A stretch of 64,000 nt of DNA from the NCBI RefSeq assembly GCF_001014615.2, contig NZ_LBCQ02000003.1, forward strand, positions 186,001-250,000, given 5' to 3'. Below, piece after piece: positions 56,531-63,221 of the stretch. Every line of letters starts with the position of its first letter. Position 1 is the stretch's first letter. The DNA comes from Aquamicrobium sp. LC103 (GTDB lineage Bacteria; Pseudomonadota; Alphaproteobacteria; Rhizobiales; Rhizobiaceae). Below the pieces are notes generated by a model. That model ran no database searches and was not told where the DNA came from. It saw only the letters and a list, made by a program, of their open reading frames with translations. Both the position numbers and the translations under genes were made by a program.

Positions 56531-57607
56531 TCACGCCGCGTCGAAATCGAGCACCAGGCGGCCCGAGACCGGCCGCGTCTGACAGGCGAGCGTGAATCCC
56601 GCCTCGATCTCCCAGGGCTGCAGCGAATAGTTGACCGCCATCTCGGCCTTACCCTCGACCACGCGGCAGCGGCAGGTGCAGCACATGCCGCCCGCGCAGG
56701 AATAGGGCAGCTCCAGCCCGACACGGTGCGCCGCGTCCAGCACGGTCGCATCCGCCTCGCTCATCGGAAATGAACGGCGAACGCCGTCGAGCACGATTTC
56801 GACCTCGACCCCCGCCTCGGCGGCCTTCTGAGCCTCCGCCGAGCGCGCGCGCGGTCGCGGCGCATCGCCGGACGGCGTGAAGCGCTCGAAGCGGATGCGG
56901 TCCTCCTCGACGCCGAGCGCCTTCAGCGTCGCCGAAACGCCGTCGATCATCTCGCCGGGGCCGCAGAGGAAGATCCCGTCCGCTGAAAGAAGATCGATCA
57001 GCCCGCGCGAGGCAAGCTCGGCGACGCGTTCGCCGTCGATGCGGCCGTTGAGCAGTTCCACGTCCTGCGCCTCGCGCGACAGCACATGGACGAGGCTGAG
57101 ACGGCTCATATGGCGGTCCTTCAGATCCTCCAGCTCCTCGCGGAACATGATCGTATCGGTAGAGCGGTTGCCGTAGATCATCGTGATCGTGCTTTCCGGC
57201 TCGTGGCCGAGCACGGTCTTGGCGATCGAAAGCATCGGCGTGATGCCCGATCCGGCGGCAATCAGGATATAGTCGTGCCGCTCACCGGCGAGCGAGGTGA
57301 AGCGCCCTTCCGGCGGCATGACGCGGATCGTGTCGCCGACGGCGAGGTGCTCGTTCACGAAGCTGGAGAAACGTCCGTCGGCGACCTTCTTCACGCCGAC
57401 CTTGAGCGCATCTCCCGGTGCGGAGCAGATAGAATAGGAGCGCCGCGCCTCCTCGCCGTCGATTTCGGCGGCGAGCGTCAGATACTGGCCCGGCCGGAAG
57501 GCGAAGGCCTCGCGCAATTTCTCCGGCACCTCGAAGGCGATCGCCACGGCATCCGGCGTCTGCCACGAGATTTCGGTGACTTTCAGGTCGTGGAAACGCG
57601 GAGCCAT
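56531..57607 (-). CDS. paaE: Phenylacetyl-CoA epoxidase reductase subunit PaaE
   Basis: PaaE passes electrons from NADPH through FAD and a 2Fe-2S centre to the diiron site of the PaaABC epoxidase. The 358-residue protein has a FAD-binding domain with RRSYSICSAPGD and VMPPEGRFTS, an NAD(P)-binding domain beginning ILIAAGSGITPMLSI, and a C-terminal plant-type ferredoxin domain (about 265-358). The ferredoxin cluster motif is CAGGMCCTCRC followed by ACQTRP. The start ATG at 57607 is preceded by GAGGTGG and lies 7 bp after the paaD stop. It closes the paaA-VOC-paaB-paaC-paaD-paaE operon. Confidence 0.95.
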   Translation of the reverse strand: MAPRFHDLKVTEISWQTPDAVAIAFEVPEKLREAFAFRPGQYLTLAAEIDGEEARRSYSICSAPGDALKVGVKKVADGRFSSFVNEHLAVGDTIRVMPPEGRFTSLAGERHDYILIAAGSGITPMLSIAKTVLGHEPESTITMIYGNRSTDTIMFREELEDLKDRHMSRLSLVHVLSREAQDVELLNGRIDGERVAELASRGLIDLLSADGIFLCGPGEMIDGVSATLKALGVEEDRIRFERFTPSGDAPRPRARSAEAQKAAEAGVEVEIVLDGVRRSFPMSEADATVLDAAHRVGLELPYSCAGGMCCTCRCRVVEGKAEMAVNYSLQPWEIEAGFTLACQTRPVSGRLVLDFDAA

Positions 57608-57614
57608 CGCCACC

Positions 57615-58295
57615 TCAGATGCATTTGAAATAGTCGAACGGCTCGCGGCAGGCCGTGCAGCGATAGAGCGCCTTGCAGGCGGTGGAGCCGAATTCGGAGA
57701 CGCGCTCGGTCTCGGGCGCGCCGCATTTCGGGCAATCGACCTGGGTCTCGCCGAACAGCGCGCGGATCGAATTCGATGCGGCGGCCGGCGGCGCGATGCC
57801 GTATGCGGCAAGCTTTTCGCGCCCTTCCGGCGTGATCCAGTCGGTCGTCCATGGAGGCGACATCACGCGCTCCACCCGTGCCTCGAAACCCTCCTCGCGA
57901 AGTGCCGTCTCCACCGCCAGCTCGATCGCCAGCACCGCCGGGCAGCCGGAATAGGTCGGCGTCACCTTGGCCACCGCGACGCCATCGACGATATCCACCG
58001 AACGCAAGATACCGAGATCAGCCACCGTGATGCAGGGAATTTCGGGGTCGGGCACGGCGGCTGCCGCGGCGTAGGCGCGGTGGCGCAACGCTTCCTCTTT
58101 CCTGTCCGCCGACAGGAAACCACCCCCACCCCTTACCCCTCCCCACAAGGGGGAGGGCCTTGGTGTCCCGCAATTCCCGGGAGCGTTCGTGCCGCGCATC
58201 CACGGTCCAGAATCCCCCTCCCCCTTGTGGGGAGGGGGAAGGGGTGGGGGTGCGCAGTCGCCCAGAGCTTCGCGGTCTTCACGCGCAATCGCCAT
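57615..58295 (-). CDS. paaD: Phenylacetyl-CoA epoxidase maturation subunit PaaD, with N-terminal repeat insertion
   Basis: PaaD is a SufT/MIP18-like protein required to make an active epoxidase. The conserved part runs from RAYAAAAAVPDPEIPCITVADLGILRSV through VTPTYSGCPAVLAIELAVE and ends with a zinc ribbon-like VDCPKCGAPETERVSEFGSTACKALYRCTACREPFDYFKC. The product is 226 residues, while PaaD is normally about 165. The excess sits near the N-terminus: after MAIAREDREAL come about 53 residues, rich in Pro and Gly (LPPPHKGEGDSG, PSPLWGGVRGGGG), encoded by a palindromic repeat at 58098-58252. Then the family sequence resumes in frame. ATG 58295 lies 35 bp after paaC and has no strong ribosome site. 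Whether the long form is functional or trimmed is unknown. Confidence 0.88.
   Translation of the reverse strand: MAIAREDREALGDCAPPPLPPPHKGEGDSGPWMRGTNAPGNCGTPRPSPLWGGVRGGGGFLSADRKEEALRHRAYAAAAAVPDPEIPCITVADLGILRSVDIVDGVAVAKVTPTYSGCPAVLAIELAVETALREEGFEARVERVMSPPWTTDWITPEGREKLAAYGIAPPAAASNSIRALFGETQVDCPKCGAPETERVSEFGSTACKALYRCTACREPFDYFKCI
58098..58252. repeat. Large palindromic repeat inserted inside paaD
   Basis: Two arms of about 36 bp (58120-58156 and 58217-58252) are inverted copies that differ at one internal base, around a 60-nt centre. Each arm holds a smaller palindrome of the CCCCTCCCC-ACAA-GGGGGAGG kind. A separate perfect 9-bp hairpin (TTTCCTGTC/GACAGGAAA, 58098-58119) adjoins the left arm. 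The element keeps the paaD frame open, so it adds residues rather than breaking the gene. Confidence 0.85.
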
Positions 58296-58330
58296 GCCGC
58301 TCGGGATGGGAAAACGCTGCAAAGCCGCGC

Positions 58331-59092
58331 TCACCACACCGCTCCCGGATAGGTGCGCTGCATGTATTGCAGGTCGGCGAGCAGATAACCCATCGCCTCG
58401 CCGTGGCGGCCGCCGCGCCCGCCGGTCTGAGGCCATGCCGCTGACGGCATTTCGAGGAAGGCTTCCGCGAAGATGCGCGAGACGGTGGCGTCGAAGGCGG
58501 GACGCAGCGAGGCGGGGTCGGGCGCAATGCCGGCGGCAGCCATCGCATCGCTGACCTCGTCGACCTCGAACAGCTCGTCCAGATAGGGCGCGAGCGCCTC
58601 CACGGCGGCCTGCATCCGGGCAGCGCTTTCCTCCGTACCGTCGCCCAGCCGGATCACCCATTCGCCGCAATGGCGGATGTGGTAGGCGACCTCCTTGACC
58701 GCCTTGGCGGCGATGCCGGAGATCGTCTCGTCCGAGGAAGCCGAAGCCTTTTCCCAGAACGGATGCATGAAGGCGGCGAACCAGAGCTGGCGCAGCATCG
58801 TATGCGCGAAATCGCCATTCGGCCGCTCGACCATGAGGCAGTTGAGATACTCACGCTCGCGGCGCAGATAGGCGAGATCGTCCTCGCTGTGGCCCCTGCC
58901 CTCGACCTCGCCCGCATACTGGTATAGCACCCTCGCCTGCCCGATCAGGTCGAGCGCGATGTTGGGCATGGCGAGATCCTCCTCCAGCATCGGCGCGTGG
59001 CCGCACCATTCCGACAGGCGATGACCAAGGATCAGGTGATCGTCGGCGAGCCGCAGCAGGAAGGTGGCGAGATGGTCGCGCGGGATCGCCAT
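58331..59092 (-). CDS. paaC: Phenylacetyl-CoA epoxidase structural subunit PaaC
   Basis: PaaC is the ferritin-fold partner that stabilises the catalytic PaaA subunit in the multicomponent epoxidase. The 253-residue protein shows LLRLADDHLILGHRLSEWCGHAPMLEEDLAMPNIALDLIGQAR in the first helix pair, REREYLNCLMVERPNGDFAHTMLRQLWFAAFM, and AVKEVAYHIRHCGEWVIRLGDGTEES, all diagnostic. The start is the ATG at 59092, overlapping the paaB stop as TGATG. A GTG one codon upstream is an alternative. Confidence 0.95.
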   Translation of the reverse strand: MAIPRDHLATFLLRLADDHLILGHRLSEWCGHAPMLEEDLAMPNIALDLIGQARVLYQYAGEVEGRGHSEDDLAYLRREREYLNCLMVERPNGDFAHTMLRQLWFAAFMHPFWEKASASSDETISGIAAKAVKEVAYHIRHCGEWVIRLGDGTEESAARMQAAVEALAPYLDELFEVDEVSDAMAAAGIAPDPASLRPAFDATVSRIFAEAFLEMPSAAWPQTGGRGGRHGEAMGYLLADLQYMQRTYPGAVW

Positions 59093-59379
59093 CACATGTG
59101 CCCCACGTCATCCGGGATCTTGTAGAAGGTCGGGTGCCGGTAGATCTTCGACATCGCCGGATCGAAATTCTCGTCCTTCAGTTCCGGATCGGAAGCGGTG
59201 ATGGCCGACGACGGCACCACCCAGATCGAGACGCCCTCGCCGCGCCGCGTGTAGACGTCGCGCGCCGCCTGCAGCGCCATCACCTCGTCGGCGGCGTGCA
59301 CCGATCCGCAATGCTTGTGCGCCAGTCCGTTGCGCGGGCGGATGAAGACTTCCCAGAGGGGGATTTCGTTCTTCGCCAT
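59092..59379 (-). CDS. paaB: Phenylacetyl-CoA epoxidase subunit PaaB
   Basis: PaaB is a small (95-residue) subunit that organises the epoxidase complex. It begins MAKNEIPLWEVFIRPRNGLAHKHCGSVHAADEVMAL and contains ARDVYTRRGEGVSIWVVPSSAI and SKIYRHPTFYKIPDDVGHM, the standard sequence of the family. GGAGG seven bases before the ATG at 59379 supports the start. It is separated from paaA by the inserted VOC gene. Its stop is shared with the paaC start. Confidence 0.95.
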   Translation of the reverse strand: MAKNEIPLWEVFIRPRNGLAHKHCGSVHAADEVMALQAARDVYTRRGEGVSIWVVPSSAITASDPELKDENFDPAMSKIYRHPTFYKIPDDVGHM

Positions 59380-59392
59380 GATCAAACCTCCA

Positions 59393-59800
59393 TCATCCCC
59401 TGCCGCGATCGGCGTCGAGGCCCGGTCCCGGCACCGGATGCAGCGACTGTCCGAAGGCGATGCGGTGGCCATCGGGATCGACCACGTCGAAATCGATGCA
59501 GCCGTAATCGTCCGGGAAATGCATCTCGGTGAGCTGCGGCAGGTCGAGCGCGGCGAACTCGTCGCGCAACGCCTTCGCATCGTCGACATAGATGTATGCG
59601 GCCCACCACTGATTGAGCGGGATGGGGCCGTCCTGCCGCGCCTTGTCGAGCGCGAGCGTGACGTCGCCCCGCTGGACGATGGCGAAGAGCGGCGGGTCGC
59701 CCCACGCGCCATGGCTGGTAAAGCCCAGCCTTTCGTAAAACACCAGCGAGCGCGCCACGTCGCTCACCTGCAGCACCGGCATGGAACGGAGCGTCGCCAT
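59393..59800 (-). CDS. VOC-family protein encoded between paaA and paaB
   Basis: A 135-residue vicinal oxygen chelate protein of the bleomycin-resistance-like type: MPVLQVSDVARSLVFYERLGFTSHGAWGDPP, then LNQWWAAYIYVDDAKALRDEFAAL, and YGCIDFDVVDPDGHRIAFGQSL. The ligand positions that would bind metal in glyoxalases are not clear. The ATG at 59800 overlaps the paaA stop as TGATG and it ends 13 bp before paaB, so it is fully part of the epoxidase operon. A binding or detoxifying role for a reactive pathway intermediate, such as an epoxide or a thiol derivative, is inference from context. Confidence 0.82.
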   Translation of the reverse strand: MATLRSMPVLQVSDVARSLVFYERLGFTSHGAWGDPPLFAIVQRGDVTLALDKARQDGPIPLNQWWAAYIYVDDAKALRDEFAALDLPQLTEMHFPDDYGCIDFDVVDPDGHRIAFGQSLHPVPGPGLDADRGRG

Positions 59801-60795
59801 CACTCGGCCGCCATCTTCGCCGCCTCGCGGCGGGCCTTGCGCTTTTCGGCGTGCGCAAGCGCGGCCTCGCGCACCCACGCGCCCTCGTCCCACGCCTTGC
59901 GGCGGGCTTCGAGGCGTTCCTTGTTCATCGGGCCGCCGCCCTTCACCACGCGCCAGAACTCTTCCCAGTCGATCGGGCCGAAATCGTAATGGCCGCGCGC
60001 CTCGTTCCACTTCAGCTCGGGATCGGGAATTGTCAGCCCGAGGAAATCGGCCTGCGGCACCGTCGCGTCGACGAATTGCCTGCGCAGCTCGTCATTTGTG
60101 AAGCGCTTGATCTTCCACTTCATCGACTGGTCGCCATGCTGGCTTTCGGAATCGTGCGGGCCGAACATCATCAGCGACGGCCACCACCAGCGGTTCAGCG
60201 CGTCCTGCGCCATGTCCTTCTGCCCGGCTGTGCCGGCGGCGAGCGTCATCATGATCTCGTAGCCCTGGCGCTGGTGGAAGCTCTCCTCCTTGCAGACGCG
60301 GATCATCGCGCGGGCATAAGGTCCGTAGGAGCAGCGGCAGAGCGGGATCTGGTTCATGATCGCGGCACCGTCCACCAGCCAGCCGATGGCGCCTATATCG
60401 GCCCATGTCAGCGTCGGATAGTTGAAGATGGACGAATATTTCGCCTTTCCGGCAAGCAGTTCCTCAGTCATCTCCTCGCGGGAAACACCCAGCGTCTCGG
60501 CGGCCGAATAGAGATAGAGGCCGTGGCCGCCCTCGTCCTGCACCTTGGCCAGAAGCGCCGCCTTGCGGCGCAGCGACGGCGCGCGCGTGATCCAGTTGCC
60601 CTCCGGCAGCATGCCGACGATTTCGGAATGCGCATGCTGGCCGATCTGGCGGATCAGCGTGCGGCGGTAGCCTTCCGGCATCGGATCGTTCGGCTCGATC
60701 TTCTCCTCGGCATCGATGCGCGCCTGGAAGGCGGCAAGGAACGCCTCGTCCTCCGCGGTCTCGGTCTTTGCGCCGATGAGGCCCTGGCTATACAT
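59800..60795 (-). CDS. paaA: Phenylacetyl-CoA epoxidase catalytic subunit PaaA
   Basis: PaaA is the diiron catalytic subunit that converts phenylacetyl-CoA to the ring 1,2-epoxide. The 331-residue protein starts [28 protein letters not shown]. It has the ferritin-like iron ligands in [40 protein letters not shown] and [16 protein letters not shown], and continues with [25 protein letters not shown] before the ATG at 60795 is a strong ribosome site; an upstream extension to 60870 lies in the promoter region. It is the first gene of the epoxidase operon and has a repeat-flanked promoter. Confidence 0.96.
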   Translation of the reverse strand: MYSQGLIGAKTETAEDEAFLAAFQARIDAEEKIEPNDPMPEGYRRTLIRQIGQHAHSEIVGMLPEGNWITRAPSLRRKAALLAKVQDEGGHGLYLYSAAETLGVSREEMTEELLAGKAKYSSIFNYPTLTWADIGAIGWLVDGAAIMNQIPLCRCSYGPYARAMIRVCKEESFHQRQGYEIMMTLAAGTAGQKDMAQDALNRWWWPSLMMFGPHDSESQHGDQSMKWKIKRFTNDELRRQFVDATVPQADFLGLTIPDPELKWNEARGHYDFGPIDWEEFWRVVKGGGPMNKERLEARRKAWDEGAWVREAALAHAEKRKARREAAKMAAE

Positions 60796-60841
60796 GGCTG
60801 CTCCTCCGTGCTCGAATGCCGGTGCATTCGCCGATTTCCAA

Positions 60842-60882
60842 TATGTAACGAAAAATCGGCAGATAATCAATATTTCGTAACA
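60842..60882 (-). promoter_or_regulatory. paaA promoter with a bracketing inverted repeat (operator candidate)
   Basis: TGTAACGAAA (60844-60853) and TTTCGTAACA (60873-60882) form an inverted repeat with one mismatch and a 19-bp spacer. On the minus strand TTGATT (60865-60870) and TACATA (60842-60847) are 17 bp apart, so the repeat arms touch the -10 and lie just upstream of the -35. The site is between paaA and the divergent thioesterase gene, where PaaX or the TetR-type regulator would be expected to bind. Confidence 0.5.
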
Positions 60883-60899
60883 TGTTTTGAGGGCAAGGA

Positions 60900-61316
60900 A
60901 TGACGGACACGCTCAAGCAGGCGAAAGCCAACCTGACGCGCTTTTTTGCGCCGTGGATCGTCGATCTGGGCCTGGAGGCGGTCGCCTTCGATGCGGCCGG
61001 CGGCGATTTCGTGCTGCCGGAAAACCCGCGCCTCGTGCATGGCGGCGGCGTGATCTGCGGCCAGGCGACCGCATCGGCGGCGGACACCGCCAGCGTGGTG
61101 ACGCTCGCCGCGCTCAACGGTCGCTTCCGCATGTGCACGACCGTCGACCTGACCACCCATTTCATCCGTCCGCTGAAGCCCGGGCCGCTCGACATCCGCG
61201 TCGAGGTGCTGTCGAACGGCAGGCGCATGGCCTATACGCGCGTCGAGATGAAGGCCCGGAGCGAGACGAAAGTGGCAGTTACCGCCACCAGCGCCTTCGC
61301 CTATCTCGAGGATTGA
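60900..61316 (+). CDS. PaaI-like hotdog-fold thioesterase
   Basis: A 138-residue hotdog protein of the PaaI/YiiD-like group, which hydrolyses aryl-CoA thioesters and so protects cells from dead-end CoA adducts in phenylacetate breakdown. The segment [26 protein letters not shown] holds the conserved HGG and downstream acidic residue, and [39 protein letters not shown] is the typical second half. It is divergent from paaA and only 17 bp beyond the candidate operator, with AAGGA close to the ATG. Its end overlaps the paaX end by 16 bp on the other strand. Confidence 0.83.
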   Translation: MTDTLKQAKANLTRFFAPWIVDLGLEAVAFDAAGGDFVLPENPRLVHGGGVICGQATASAADTASVVTLAALNGRFRMCTTVDLTTHFIRPLKPGPLDIRVEVLSNGRRMAYTRVEMKARSETKVAVTATSAFAYLED

Positions 61317-62212
61317 GCGTCGACCTGCGAAGGCTGTCGGGTCCAGCGGGCCGCCGCTTGCTCGGGGCGGATCTGCGGCGGCAGTCCGGCCGCGTCCAAC
61401 CATGCCTCGCTTTGAGCCGAAAGATGCCGTGAGATCTCGCGAGCGAGCGCCCGCGCCTCCTCGCCCGGCCAATTCTCCGGCAGTAGCGCGGCCGGCAGGC
61501 CCGGATCGCGCAGCACGACGCGGCGCCAGTCGTGAATGACCAGCGTGCGGGCGGCCATCGCGTCGATGCCCCCCAGTTCCTCACCCTCATCCAGCGCCTT
61601 CAACAATGGCCGGTGGTTGTCGATGAAGCCCCTATAGGCCTCCTCGACCTCGCCCGAAGGCCAAAGCAGGCGCAGCGCCTCGGGATGTTCCGCGCTCTCG
61701 CCATGCACCACCAGCAGGCCGGCGAGTTCCTTGCCCGCCTCGGGCGCGTCCGCGGCCTCGGGCCGCAGATAGACGCCGCCATTGATGCGCACGAAGCCGA
61801 GGCTCGTCAGGTCCTGCCAGAGGTCGTCGGCCACCCCGGGCGGCGCGATCGCCACGGTCCAGGTGCCGTCCCATTGCGGCGGCCCCGCCGCATAGATGCG
61901 CCGGGTGGCGAGGTCGAACGCATGGCGGCCATTGGCGTTGAGGCTGAAATAGGAGTTGCGGCCCTGCTTTTCGCGCTCCACCCAGCGGTCTGCCGCCAAT
62001 CGCGACATGGCGGTGCGCAGCGCCCCCGGCTCGACCCGCAGCCGTTCGATGATCTCCTGTAGCACGGCGAGCGGCACCCGCCCGCCGCGCGGCACGACGG
62101 CGTCGCCGAAGACGGTGATGACCAGCGACCAGACGCGCAGCCGCCCGCGCTCATGGAGCCGGCCGATCAGGGTTTCGAGGGCCCGGACTGCCGGGTTCTG
62201 CTTCGATATCAT
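61301..62212 (-). CDS. paaX: Phenylacetic acid degradation repressor PaaX
   Basis: PaaX is a GntR-like repressor of the paa genes, released by phenylacetyl-CoA. The 303-residue protein has an N-terminal winged helix (about 25-95, WSLVITVFGDAVVPRGGRVPLAVLQEIIERLRVEPGALRTAMSRLAADRWVEREKQGRNSYF), a central PaaX domain (GTWTVAIAPPG, GFVRINGGVYLRP) and a C-terminal domain with IHDWRRVVLRDPGLPAALLPENWPG. Order and motifs match the family. It is separated from the TetR-type regulator by a mosaic repeat. Its presence beside PaaR means two candidate regulators of one pathway. Confidence 0.93.
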   Translation of the reverse strand: MISKQNPAVRALETLIGRLHERGRLRVWSLVITVFGDAVVPRGGRVPLAVLQEIIERLRVEPGALRTAMSRLAADRWVEREKQGRNSYFSLNANGRHAFDLATRRIYAAGPPQWDGTWTVAIAPPGVADDLWQDLTSLGFVRINGGVYLRPEAADAPEAGKELAGLLVVHGESAEHPEALRLLWPSGEVEEAYRGFIDNHRPLLKALDEGEELGGIDAMAARTLVIHDWRRVVLRDPGLPAALLPENWPGEEARALAREISRHLSAQSEAWLDAAGLPPQIRPEQAAARWTRQPSQVDAQSSR

Positions 62213-62274
62213 CGCCGATCAGATGACATGGGAAGGCGCGGTGCCGCAAGCAGCATGCTGTCGGACCTGTCGAT

Positions 62275-62405
62275 CCCCTCACCCGGCTCGCTGCGCGAGC
62301 CACCCTCTTGCCAAGCGGAGAGGAGGGCCGGGAAGGCGCGGGGACGATGCAGCTTCCCCCGTCTCCCCGCCGGGGAGAAGGTGGCCGCGAAACGACCGGA
62401 TGAGG
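62275..62405. repeat. RIME-like mosaic palindromic repeat, copy 2
   Basis: Contains CACCCGGCTCGCTGCGCGAG, CTCCCCGCCGGGGAGAAGG, GTGGCCGCGAAACGACC and GGATGAGG in order, the same modules and order as 38452-38574. It lies between paaR and paaX and ends 8 bp before the paaR stop codon, so it is in the shared transcript or 3' region. No gene is seen in 62213-62413. Confidence 0.75.
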
Positions 62406-62413
62406 CGCGCGCC

Positions 62414-63013
62414 TCATTCCCCCAGCCCGCGCACCCCGCTCACCAGGATGCGCGTCGCAAGCCGGCCATAGTCGGCGCGGCTGACCGCCCCGCCGTCGCG
62501 AAACCACATATAGGCCCAGTTCAGCATGCCGAAGAGGCTCATCGTCACCGGCTTGAGCAGCGGCTTGCCCGCGAAAAGCACCGGATCGAGCGCGCGGATG
62601 GCGGCGGCGAACTTCTCCACCAATTGCCGCTCCAGCGCCTTCAGCTCCTCCTGCTCGGCCTCGGGCAGCAACCGCAGCGTACCGATCTGCACCTTGTGCT
62701 CGGCATCGGCGTCGCGATAGGCCTCCAGCAGCGCCAGCACCAGCGCCTCGAGCCGCGCCTCCGGCTCCAGCCTTTCGTCGTCGGCCAGTTCCACGATTTC
62801 GGCGAGTTCGGCGAGATGGCTGCGGATGATGTCGAAGAGCAGCGTCTCCTTGGAGACGTAATAATGGTAGAGCAGCGCCTTCGACACGCCGCACTCGGCA
62901 GCGAGCTGTGCCATCGACGCCCGGTCGTAGCCGTCGCGCGCGAACACCATCGCCGCCCGGCGCAGGATTGCCTCCCGCTTCTCGTCATGGTCCTTGGCGC
63001 GGGTACGAGCCAT
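62414..63013 (-). CDS. TetR-family regulator (PaaR type)
   Basis: A 199-residue TetR-family repressor. The N-terminal helix-turn-helix (about 15-60) reads EAILRRAAMVFARDGYDRASMAQLAAECGVSKALLYHYYVSKETLLFDI. The C-terminal ligand domain is helical (ALVLALLEAYRDADAEHKVQIGTL). PaaR-type TetR proteins control phenylacetate genes in several bacteria, and the position downstream of paaK and beside paaX supports that role. The ATG at 63013 is preceded by AAGGGGAAGGA, which is part of a palindromic repeat. Confidence 0.85.
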   Translation of the reverse strand: MARTRAKDHDEKREAILRRAAMVFARDGYDRASMAQLAAECGVSKALLYHYYVSKETLLFDIIRSHLAELAEIVELADDERLEPEARLEALVLALLEAYRDADAEHKVQIGTLRLLPEAEQEELKALERQLVEKFAAAIRALDPVLFAGKPLLKPVTMSLFGMLNWAYMWFRDGGAVSRADYGRLATRILVSGVRGLGE

Positions 63014-63018
63014 ACTAT

Positions 63019-63136
63019 CCTTCCCCTTGTGGGGAGGGGTATTTTGTTGTGTTTCCGCCAGGACGCCAATCGCCAAGGAATCCGCTGGGCATCGCGGTCG
63101 AGCGGTCCCCCTCCACCTTGCGAGGAGGGAGTGGGG
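63019..63136. repeat. Palindromic repeat between paaK and paaR
   Basis: CCTTCCCCTTGTGGGGAGGG (63019-63038) and CCCCCTCCACCTTGCGAGGA with AGTGGGGG (63107-63136) resemble the two arms of the element in paaD and the palindrome in the oxoprolinase gene, but the arms have diverged. The left arm supplies the ribosome-binding site of paaR. The rest of 63014-63221 shows no gene. Confidence 0.6.
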
Positions 63137-63221
63137 GTGTGAAGCCGCCGGAATTTTGTTCGATACCATATGCGGTCGAGCTACTCACGAGGGGACGGGT
63201 AAGCGGCGGCGTCTGCATTCC

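Noticed and set aside
58120-58252. CRISPR-like or insertion-sequence interpretation of the GC-rich repeats in paaD
   Set aside because: There are only two inverted arms, no regular direct repeats with spacers, and no transposase.
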